Assembly (NCBI GenBank): GCA_902826215.1
Contig: CADEDY010000003.1
Location: 275,299 to 339,298 of the forward strand
Length of the DNA: 64,000 bases
From: an uncultured Bacteroidota bacterium
Lineage (GTDB): Bacteria; Bacteroidota; Bacteroidia; Flavobacteriales_F; PHOS-HE28
Direction of reading: 5' to 3'
Both the position numbers and the translations under genes were made by a program. A model generated the notes under the pieces. It had not been told where the DNA came from. It saw only the letters and a program-made list of their open reading frames with translations, and did no database searches. Of the stretch, positions 1 through 7,136 are shown piece after piece (the first letter of the stretch is position 1; the number at the start of each line of letters is the position of its first letter).

Positions 1-153
1 ATCCCGCGCATCTGGCGGAAGTCCCTTCCGGACGTGATCGCTTCGCGCAAACGCACCTGGAAACAGCGCGTGGACCAAGCCGTGGTGGATGTGGATACCT
101 TGACCGGCGGCGGATTCAAACGCACCTTGCGCAAACTGAAAGGAAAGGCATGA
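1..153 (+). CDS. C-terminal fragment of an unrecognised gene
   Basis: Frame 1 is open from the window edge to a TGA at 151-153 and gives the last 50 residues of a protein that starts upstream. The tail is rich in Arg and Lys and has no motif I recognise. Its stop overlaps the ATG of the following epimerase gene (ATGA), so the two are probably translated together. Given that neighbour it may be a glycosyltransferase or another sugar enzyme, but this is inference from context only. Confidence 0.6.
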   Translation: MPRIWRKSLPDVIASRKRTWKQRVDQAVVDVDTLTGGGFKRTLRKLKGKA

Positions 154-1136
154 GAACATTGGTGACAGGAGGTTGCGGCTTCATCGGAAGTTGGTTGGTG
201 GAGCGGCTGTTGCACGATGGCCACGAAGTGCATGTAATCGACAACCTCAGCAGCGGACATGCGAGGAACTTGGACCACTTGAAAGGGAGCAAGCAATTGT
301 ACGTGCACATTGCCGACATCGCTGATCACCAGAAGATCGAGCCCTTGTTCGCCGGTGTAGAGAAGGTCTTCCATCTCGCGGCGCTGGCCGATATCGTGCC
401 GAGCATCGAGCAGCCGTTGAAGTACCATCATTCGAACGTCAACGGCACCGTAAGCGTGTTGGAAGCTTGTCGCAAGCACAGTGTGAAGCGCGTGATCTAC
501 GCAGCTTCTTCGAGCTGCTATGGCATCCCTGATGTGTATCCAACGCCGGAGACAGCGCCGATCCGCTGTCAATATCCCTATGCGGTCACGAAGTACTTGG
601 GGGAGGAGTACGCGATGTACTGGGCGAGCGTCTACAAGATGAACATAACGAGCATGCGCTTCTTCAATGTGTACGGACCGCGCTCACGCACAAGCGGGAC
701 CTACGGAGCGGTGTTCGGAGTTTTCCTCGCACAGAAGCTGGCTGGCAAGCCGTTCACGGTCGTTGGTGATGGTGAGCAAACCCGCGACTTCACCTTCGTG
801 AGCGATGTGGCCGATTCCTGCGTGACCGCAAGTGATCGCGATGATGTGGCCGGTGAGGTCTTCAACGTGGGCAGCGGAAGTACGTATAGTGTGAACCTGC
901 TCTGCGATCTATTGGGTGGCGAGAAGGTGTACATACCGAAGCGCCCCGGCGAGCCCGACCAGACCTTTGCTGATACCGCGAAGATCCAGCGGGTACTGGG
1001 TTGGAAACCGAACGTGGAATTCGAAGAGGGTGTGAAGACCATGCTCGCGAACATCGACTACTGGCGGGAAGCACCCATCTGGGAACCCGGCACCATTGCG
1101 GAAGCAACGAAGGATTGGTTCAAATACCTCGGATGA
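150..1136 (+). CDS. NAD-dependent sugar-nucleotide epimerase/dehydratase (extended SDR)
   Basis: A 328-residue extended short-chain dehydrogenase. The Rossmann dinucleotide motif GGCGFIGS lies at residues 7-14 and the catalytic YxxxK is Tyr144/Lys148. A family-typical RFFNVYGPR segment follows, then a GDGEQTRDF/VSDVA segment. This class interconverts or dehydrates UDP-, GDP- or dTDP-sugars in the cytoplasm; the exact substrate cannot be read from sequence, and UDP-glucose/GlcNAc 4-epimerase is the nearest resemblance. The start overlaps the previous gene. Downstream lie an HldE-like kinase/nucleotidyltransferase and a GmhA-like isomerase, so it may make the last modification of the same activated sugar. 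Confidence 0.85.
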   Translation: MRTLVTGGCGFIGSWLVERLLHDGHEVHVIDNLSSGHARNLDHLKGSKQLYVHIADIADHQKIEPLFAGVEKVFHLAALADIVPSIEQPLKYHHSNVNGTVSVLEACRKHSVKRVIYAASSSCYGIPDVYPTPETAPIRCQYPYAVTKYLGEEYAMYWASVYKMNITSMRFFNVYGPRSRTSGTYGAVFGVFLAQKLAGKPFTVVGDGEQTRDFTFVSDVADSCVTASDRDDVAGEVFNVGSGSTYSVNLLCDLLGGEKVYIPKRPGEPDQTFADTAKIQRVLGWKPNVEFEEGVKTMLANIDYWREAPIWEPGTIAEATKDWFKYLG

Positions 1137-1143
1137 AAGTGGG

Positions 1144-1275
1144 CACGCAGATGACACAGATGGTTAGGGTGAACGCGGATCCGATGTCAATAGGGATGAG
1201 CGTGTCGCATCACGCGAAGTTTGATGCATTCATGGGTTATCTGCGTCGATCCGCCGGATCCGCGTCATCCGCGTT
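1144..1275. repeat. Intergenic inverted pair of 9-bp-unit arrays
   Basis: The 160-bp gap between the epimerase and the HldE-like gene is made largely of 9-bp units. On the right arm ATCTGCGTC (1239-1247) is followed by ATCCGCCGG, ATCCGCGTC and ATCCGCGTT in tandem (1249-1275). On the left arm the complementary type of unit occurs: CACGCAGAT and GACACAGAT (1144-1161) and AACGCGGAT (1172-1180). GAACGCGGAT (1171-1180) and ATCCGCGTTC (1267-1276) form a perfect 10-bp inverted repeat. I see no coding potential. A related 9-bp-periodic array lies at 45567-45593. Confidence 0.7.
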
Positions 1276-1296
1276 CCATCAGGCGTTCCATCTCCC

Positions 1297-2811
1297 ATGA
1301 GCAAGATCCTTCCACTCGACGAACTCGCTTCCGTGATCGCGAAGCACAAGGCTGCAGGCAAGCGTGTAGCGCTTTGTCATGGCTGCTTCGACCTGTTGCA
1401 CTTGGGACACATGAAGCACTTCGAAGCGGCGAAAGCCGATGCCGATGTGTTGGTCGTCACCGTTACGCCGGATCGTTTCGTGAACAAAGGCCCTGGTCGA
1501 CCGGTTTTCACCGAAGCGCTTCGCATGGAAGCCATAGCAGCCTTGGGTGCGGTGGACTACGTGGGATTGAACAAATGGGAAACAGCCATCGAGACGATCG
1601 AGCTCCTCAAGCCCGATCTCTATGTGAAGGGCCAGGACTATAAGGATCGCTCGAAGGACGTGACCGGCATGATCGCGAAGGAAGAAGCCGCCGCGATCGC
1701 TGTAGGTGGAAAATTGCACTTCACCGAAGAGATCCAGTTCAGCAGCAGTTCGCTCATCAACGCGCACTTCAGCCCGTTGGACGACAGCGTGCAAGGGTTC
1801 CTGGCCGACTTCCGCGAACGCTTCGATGCGGATGCGATCATTCAGGATCTGGAGGCGCTCAAGAAATTGAAGGTGCTCGTGATCGGGGACACGATCATCG
1901 ACGAGTACCACTACTGCCGACCGTTGGGGAAGAGCAGCAAATCGCCCACGATCAGCAGTATCCTTTTACGCGAAGAGGCCTATGCAGGTGGTGTGCTGGC
2001 CATCGCCAATCACCTGGAGCAGTTCGCTGGTAGCGTCGATCTGGTCACTTGTCTTGGTGCGAAGGACGAGCGCCGTGCGATGATCGAGGAGAAGTTGAGC
2101 ACAGGTGTGGAGCGAACCTATTTCGTCCGTCCCGATGGGCCAACACCCATCAAGCGTCGCTATTTGGACCACTACCTCAGCATCAAGCTGTTCGAGGTCA
2201 CCTTCATGAACGATGAGCCGGTGAGCGGCGCCTTGGAAGCGTCCATTATCGCTTCATTGGAGAGGAAATTGCCCGCATGCGATCTGGTCGTCGTCGCGGA
2301 TTTCGGTCACGGCATGATGAGCCCTGCGATCATCGATCTCCTGCAGAAGAGCGGCAAGTACCTTGTGGTGAACGCCCAGACGAACAGCAACAACTACGGG
2401 TACAACTACATCACCAAGTATACACGGGCCGATTACATCAGTATCGACGAGGCGGAGTTGCGTTTACCCTTCGGCGCCAAGCGCGAGAAGCTGGACGGGT
2501 TGATCGATAAGTTGCAAGCGATCACGCATGCCGATGAGGTGCAGATCACTTTGGGACAGAAAGGAAGCATCTATCGCCGAGGCCGTGACCAGTCATTGAC
2601 CCCTGCCTTCGCTACACAGATAAAAGACAGCGTGGGCGCGGGCGATGCGGTGTTGAGCGTGACCGCGCTTTGCGCCAAGGCCGGGTTGGATCCTGCCGTG
2701 ATCGGCTTCGTAGGCAACTGCACCGGAGCACTTGCCGTCGAGATCATCGGGAACGAGCACCCGGTATACAAGAAGGACCTGTTGAAGTTCGTGAAGCACC
2801 TGTTGAAATGA
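1297..2811 (+). CDS. HldE-like bifunctional nucleotidyltransferase / PfkB sugar kinase, reversed domain order
   Basis: A 504-residue cytoplasmic enzyme. Residues 1 to about 160 are a cytidylyl/adenylyltransferase domain with the HxGH nucleotide-binding motif (His35-Leu-Gly-His38). From about 185 to the end is a ribokinase/PfkB kinase with the GAGD anion-hole motif at 447-450 (catalytic base Asp450). E. coli HldE (heptose 7-P kinase/heptose 1-P adenylyltransferase) has these domains in the opposite order, so this is a separate fusion. The stop overlaps the ATG of a GmhA-like isomerase (ATGA), which supports a role in making a nucleotide-activated heptose or similar sugar. No GmhB-type phosphatase is nearby, and the substrate is not proven. 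Confidence 0.8.
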   Translation: MSKILPLDELASVIAKHKAAGKRVALCHGCFDLLHLGHMKHFEAAKADADVLVVTVTPDRFVNKGPGRPVFTEALRMEAIAALGAVDYVGLNKWETAIETIELLKPDLYVKGQDYKDRSKDVTGMIAKEEAAAIAVGGKLHFTEEIQFSSSSLINAHFSPLDDSVQGFLADFRERFDADAIIQDLEALKKLKVLVIGDTIIDEYHYCRPLGKSSKSPTISSILLREEAYAGGVLAIANHLEQFAGSVDLVTCLGAKDERRAMIEEKLSTGVERTYFVRPDGPTPIKRRYLDHYLSIKLFEVTFMNDEPVSGALEASIIASLERKLPACDLVVVADFGHGMMSPAIIDLLQKSGKYLVVNAQTNSNNYGYNYITKYTRADYISIDEAELRLPFGAKREKLDGLIDKLQAITHADEVQITLGQKGSIYRRGRDQSLTPAFATQIKDSVGAGDAVLSVTALCAKAGLDPAVIGFVGNCTGALAVEIIGNEHPVYKKDLLKFVKHLLK

Positions 2812-3431
2812 GCACCCCTTCGATCCCCGAATTCATCGACCGCTATGCCGGATCCATGCACTCCTTGCTGGATGGTATCAGCGCCAGCAATGCCAATGGT
2901 CCATTGCCCTACGCGCAGGCGATCGAACATGCTGTGGAAATGGTGCGCGTGGCACAAGCGGCCAACCGTAAAGTGATCATGGTGGGGAATGGCGGAAGCG
3001 CGGGCATCGCCAGTCATCAAGCCGTGGATTATTGGAAGAACGGAGGTGTGCGGGCGATCGCATTCAATGATGCCAGTCTGCTCACCTGCATCAGCAACGA
3101 CCTCAGCTTCGAGGAGGTCTTCAGCGCACCCATCGGTCGTTTCGCCGACCCGGAGGATATCGTCTTTGCGATCAGCAGCAGCGGCTCGTCGAAGAACATC
3201 CTCAATGCGGCCGAGGCTGCTTGCCGTGCGGGATGTCGCTTGATCACCTTCAGTGGATTCCTCCCCGATAACACGTTGCGTTGCCAAGGGGACCTCAACT
3301 TCCATGTGGCCAGCGAGAGCTACGGGTTGGTCGAGATCCTTCACCTTTACATCATCCATACCATCCTCGATGCGAAGCTGCAGTGCTTCGATGCGCGGGA
3401 TATCTTCGACCGGAACAAGCCTGTATCATGA
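2808..3431 (+). CDS. SIS-domain sugar isomerase, GmhA-like (phosphoheptose isomerase family)
   Basis: A 207-residue protein that is a single SIS domain. The phosphosugar-binding loop GNGGSAGIASH lies near residue 60, and the second SIS signature SSSGSSKNIL near residue 125. GmhA converts sedoheptulose 7-phosphate to heptose 7-phosphate; length and motif order fit that family, although the residues after GNGGSA differ from the usual GmhA pattern. The ATG at 2808 is chosen because it overlaps the upstream stop (ATGA) and starts directly before the conserved domain. It sits between the HldE-like gene and a T9SS adhesin gene, with 4-bp overlaps on both sides. Confidence 0.82.
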   Translation: MSTPSIPEFIDRYAGSMHSLLDGISASNANGPLPYAQAIEHAVEMVRVAQAANRKVIMVGNGGSAGIASHQAVDYWKNGGVRAIAFNDASLLTCISNDLSFEEVFSAPIGRFADPEDIVFAISSSGSSKNILNAAEAACRAGCRLITFSGFLPDNTLRCQGDLNFHVASESYGLVEILHLYIIHTILDAKLQCFDARDIFDRNKPVS

Positions 3432-6400
3432 GCCATTTCGTCCTCAGGTCCTTTGCTCTTTTGAACGTGCTTTGGTGCACGTTCGCGTCGTTCGGTCAGA
3501 CGTACTCGAACGCCATTGGAACACCGTTCCGGAACGAAGCCGGGCACGTGCTCCATCGCTCCGCCGCTGGTGATACGTACATCGGTGGAAGTGTTGGTGA
3601 CAGTGCAGTCGTGATGCAGTTGGATGTGAACGGTGGAGTGGTCTGGTCGAGGGCCTTCCGAACAGCGGGGCAGTATCCGAAGATGGTGTTGCACATCACC
3701 GATGCGCCCGATGGAACCCTGATCGGCTGCGGTTCAGGTATCATGGGGAACCAGGAACTCGCTGAGGGTTTCTATTTCCGGTTCGACGCGGCAGGGAATT
3801 TCTTCTGGGTCCGTTCCTGGGAGGACCCTACGATCTATGCACGACGTATCGTGGTTTCGGACCCGACCTCGTACGTTGTCTTCGGCGGGATCGAGAATGT
3901 GACGGCTCCCACCTACCGGGATCTCGTGAACGCCTATGTGGATGCCGCCACTGGTGATCTGATCGGATTCACTGATCGGATGGATCTGTATGACGCATTA
4001 CCGTACTTCGATGAGATCAGAGGTGTGGTCCGGATCAACCAGCGGAATTATGGGGTCTCTTCGTTCTCAACAGGAGCAGCCGCACTTTCGGGACGTCGGA
4101 TCATGCTCACCACTTTCGATGAGTTCGGGCAATTGGTCGACACGCGTTACCTCGTCTTTCCGGACAATGTGGATCGACGCATCTATCCATCGGACATCGT
4201 GGCGAAGGACGATTCACTGACGATCGCCTATTACGGAGACATCAATGGATCGTCCACCAACTGGTCCGTTGGTTTGATCCGTTGCGACACGCTCGGCAAT
4301 ATCGCATGGGCAAGGGATTTCAACTTGGCAGGTAGTGGTCAAGAGCACAGCACACGTGTACTTGCGACAGCATCGGGGTATATCCTTGCCGGTCGCACCA
4401 TGACCACCGTGCCGAACAAGCTTTTCCTGATGTCCATATCGGATTCCGGGGTGGGCCAATGGTACAAGTCCTACGGCGGCATTTTCCAAGAACAGAGCCT
4501 CGTCGAGAACTATGCGTACAACATTGCCGACATGGGCAACGGCTACTTGCTCACCGGTTACACGAACCAGACCGGCGATCGGGACATCTTCTTGGTGCGG
4601 ACCAATGAAGAAGGCGAGATCTTCTGTGACGAGTACACCGATCGATCAGCGATCACCACGGTGCTGCCAACCTTCACTTTCCCGGCAAATGCGCAGCTGA
4701 TACCGTTCGTTGCGAACCAGGAGATCGCTCAGCCGGTGGTGGGTGATGCCGAGGTGCTCGATTCTTGCGTCGTGAACGTGACCCTGGGCAACGACACGGC
4801 GCTGTGCGGCACACTTGATCTGGATGCCACCACCCTGAACGCCACCTACCTCTGGAGCGATGGATCGACGGCCGCCACCTATACCGCTACCACGTCGGGT
4901 ACCTACTGGGTCCAGGTCACGGTCGCCTGCTGTATCGGATCGGACACGATCGTCGTGGATCTTGGCGTCACGGCGAACATCGACCTTGGACCGGATACGG
5001 CGCTTTGTCCATTGGAGGAATTGGTCCTTCAGCCGGCCACCGGAGCGTGGACGCTCACATGGCAGGACGGCACCACCGACCCGGAGTACATCGTGTACGA
5101 ACCGGGCACGTATTGGGTGGATGCCAGCGATGGACCGTGCGTGGTAACAGATACGATCGTTGTGAGCGCATTGCTTCTTCCTACGCTGAGTTTCGGGAAC
5201 GATACGGTATCGTGCAATGGCACGGGGGTTCTCCTTGATCCCGGTGCCACGGATGTCGAAGATTATGTGTGGAGTGATGGAAGTGCCGGAAGCACCTTGC
5301 AGGTGGATTCGACGCTATCCGTTTCGCTCACGGTGAGCAATCAATGCGGTAGTGCATTTGATGATATCGAGGTCACCATCATCGAGCCCATAACCGTTGA
5401 TATCGGACCGGACACCACGCTTTGCACCGGGAACGATTACACCTTGACGGCCGACGTGCCCGCAGGGTGGGACTGGGCCTGGTCCAATGGCTTGGCCGAT
5501 GCCACCTTCACGATCACCGGACCGGGGACCTACTGGTTGGATGTCGGGCAGGCAGGTTGCATCCTCACCGATTCGTTGTTCGTGGAAGGTCTAGCACCAC
5601 CGTTGATCGACCTTGGGCCGGATACGGTTGTCTGCGACGGCGGTGATCTTTTGTTAGCTCCGGTTCTGGTCGATGTGGAGGAAGTCCTTTGGTCGGATGG
5701 CAGCACGGGCGATGAATTCACGGCAACTACATCCGGCATCTATTCGATCACGGTGACGAATATCTGCGGCAGCACAAGTGATGCGATCGATATCACCCTC
5801 GTGGATCCCGTTGCGATCTCCTTGGGTGCCGATACAGTGCTCTGTGCAGGAGATAGTTTGATCATCGACCTGTCGGCCACAGGTGCAACGGTTACGTGGA
5901 GTGATGGAAGCCAAGCCAGCAGCTACATCGTTGATGTACCGGGTACGATCTACGCGGATGTCGTTCTGAGCGGCTGTATCGCTTCCGATACATTGGTGGT
6001 TGCTTACGACACCTTGCAGGTCGTGCATCTGGGGCCCGATACCGTGTTGTGTGCCGTGTTCGATTACACGTTGGATGCCGGGGATGACAATGCGCGCTGG
6101 CAGGATGGATCGGTTGGATCGACCTTCAGCGCCACGCGGACCGATTGGTACATCGCTGCGGTCACGAGCTACTGTGGGACTGCAGTGGATAGTGCGCGTG
6201 TGTCCTTCGAAGTCCCAACGGATCCGCTGGAGGACATTGCATTGTGCCCGGGAACCAAGGTGGAATTGGACCCGCAAGGAGAGCTTATCCAGACCTTATG
6301 GAGCAACGGCGACTCGACACGCACCATCACCGTAGGCGAAGGGGATTACAGCTACGAAGCCATCGACATTTACGGTTGTCCGCATTCCGATTCAGTGGAG

Positions 6401-6706
6401 GTACGGATCTTCTCCCGGTCCGATGGGATCGTATACGTGCCCAATGCATTCACACCGAACAAGGATGGACTGAACGATGGCTTCTTCGTTCAGGGCCCGG
6501 AAGCGGGAGACTTCGAACTCCTGATCCACGACCGCTGGGGCCGCGAAGTGTATAGCACGATCGACCCGTACAAGGCGTGGGACGGAAGCTCTGGTGGTCA
6601 AGAAGCACCGCAGGATGTCTACATCTACACGGTCTCTTACCTGGATCGGTGCAACGCGAACGGCACCATGGTGAGCGCTCGGGGTCACGTCACGTTGCTA
6701 CGCTGA
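3428..6706 (+). CDS. Large secreted repeat protein with T9SS type B (gliding motility-associated) C-terminal domain
   Basis: A 1092-residue protein. A signal peptide (about residues 1-22) ends at FASFGQ. Residues about 25-450 are a beta-rich region with recurring GG/GNG turns, probably a propeller-like domain. From about 450 to 990 come eight Ig/PKD-like repeats of 67-70 residues, each opening with a GxDTxLC-type motif. The last ~90 residues are a type B sorting domain: VPNAFTPNKDGLNDGF, an HDRWGREVY strand and a terminal VTLLR. It should be exported by the T9SS and be surface-attached or released. The ATG at 3428 overlaps the stop of the SIS isomerase gene (ATGA), an unusual coupling between a sugar enzyme and an adhesin-like protein. 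Confidence 0.88.
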   Translation: MSHFVLRSFALLNVLWCTFASFGQTYSNAIGTPFRNEAGHVLHRSAAGDTYIGGSVGDSAVVMQLDVNGGVVWSRAFRTAGQYPKMVLHITDAPDGTLIGCGSGIMGNQELAEGFYFRFDAAGNFFWVRSWEDPTIYARRIVVSDPTSYVVFGGIENVTAPTYRDLVNAYVDAATGDLIGFTDRMDLYDALPYFDEIRGVVRINQRNYGVSSFSTGAAALSGRRIMLTTFDEFGQLVDTRYLVFPDNVDRRIYPSDIVAKDDSLTIAYYGDINGSSTNWSVGLIRCDTLGNIAWARDFNLAGSGQEHSTRVLATASGYILAGRTMTTVPNKLFLMSISDSGVGQWYKSYGGIFQEQSLVENYAYNIADMGNGYLLTGYTNQTGDRDIFLVRTNEEGEIFCDEYTDRSAITTVLPTFTFPANAQLIPFVANQEIAQPVVGDAEVLDSCVVNVTLGNDTALCGTLDLDATTLNATYLWSDGSTAATYTATTSGTYWVQVTVACCIGSDTIVVDLGVTANIDLGPDTALCPLEELVLQPATGAWTLTWQDGTTDPEYIVYEPGTYWVDASDGPCVVTDTIVVSALLLPTLSFGNDTVSCNGTGVLLDPGATDVEDYVWSDGSAGSTLQVDSTLSVSLTVSNQCGSAFDDIEVTIIEPITVDIGPDTTLCTGNDYTLTADVPAGWDWAWSNGLADATFTITGPGTYWLDVGQAGCILTDSLFVEGLAPPLIDLGPDTVVCDGGDLLLAPVLVDVEEVLWSDGSTGDEFTATTSGIYSITVTNICGSTSDAIDITLVDPVAISLGADTVLCAGDSLIIDLSATGATVTWSDGSQASSYIVDVPGTIYADVVLSGCIASDTLVVAYDTLQVVHLGPDTVLCAVFDYTLDAGDDNARWQDGSVGSTFSATRTDWYIAAVTSYCGTAVDSARVSFEVPTDPLEDIALCPGTKVELDPQGELIQTLWSNGDSTRTITVGEGDYSYEAIDIYGCPHSDSVEVRIFSRSDGIVYVPNAFTPNKDGLNDGFFVQGPEAGDFELLIHDRWGREVYSTIDPYKAWDGSSGGQEAPQDVYIYTVSYLDRCNANGTMVSARGHVTLLR
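4784..6410 (+). repeat. Eight tandem coding repeats of about 201-210 bp
   Basis: Repeat units inside the T9SS protein begin near 4784, 4985, 5192, 5402, 5612, 5822, 6029 and 6230. The step is always 201-210 bp, a multiple of three. Each encodes LGxDTxLC, then a W-SDG/W-DG strand, then a GTYW/ATTSG strand, the usual layout of Ig-like beta-sandwich repeats in T9SS substrates. Units are clearly related at protein level but diverged at DNA level. Confidence 0.85.
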
Positions 6707-6710
6707 TCCG

Positions 6711-7133
6711 TCACTTCGGCTCGCGGATCCAGGTTTGGGTCCGGTAGAAGAAGGCGACGTAGCCGCGTACTTTCAAGACACCGTTCTCCAACCAGAACTT
6801 GCAATCATAGACCTTGCCATTGGCGGGATCCATGATCGTTCCATCGACCCATTCATTGCCTTCGCGCACCATGTTGCGGATGATCTCCATACCCATCACC
6901 TTCTTTCCCTTTCGATCGTCGGGACAGATGTGGCAAATAGGGTCTTGGTCTTCATTTGGTCCGCGGAACAAGTGAACGACATGACCAGTAGCCACTCCAT
7001 TCTTCACATTGATCTCCACGACAGAGCGCTTCTTTCCTGTTTCATCGTTCACCGTGATCCAACGTCCGGTGATGTCCTGCGCCAAGACCGTGCAACCGAC
7101 CAGCATCCATAAGGTCAGAACGACGGTACGCAT
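6711..7133 (-). CDS. DUF2147 family exported protein
   Basis: A 140-residue protein with a signal peptide (MRTVVLTLWMLVGCTVLAQ). The DUF2147 signatures are clear: ITGRWITVNDETGKKRSVVEI near the N terminus, CHICPDD, GMEIIRNM, the GTIMDPANGKVYDCKFWLEN block and KVRGYVAF. The family is exported, small and beta-barrel-like, with no firm biochemical role. It starts 3 bp after the stop of the M1 peptidase-barrel gene on the same strand, so the two are almost certainly cotranscribed, and it may act in the same envelope compartment. Confidence 0.88.
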   Translation of the reverse strand: MRTVVLTLWMLVGCTVLAQDITGRWITVNDETGKKRSVVEINVKNGVATGHVVHLFRGPNEDQDPICHICPDDRKGKKVMGMEIIRNMVREGNEWVDGTIMDPANGKVYDCKFWLENGVLKVRGYVAFFYRTQTWIREPK

Positions 7134-7136
7134 GGA

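Noticed and set aside
5654-6277. A 207-residue minus-strand frame in the adhesin repeats
   Set aside because: It mirrors the periodic DNA of the Ig-like repeats and has no independent support.
4784-6410. Regular spacing that could suggest a CRISPR or satellite array
   Set aside because: The unit is about 205 bp, coding, in frame and diverged, as in Ig-like domain repeats; there are no short identical repeats with unique spacers.
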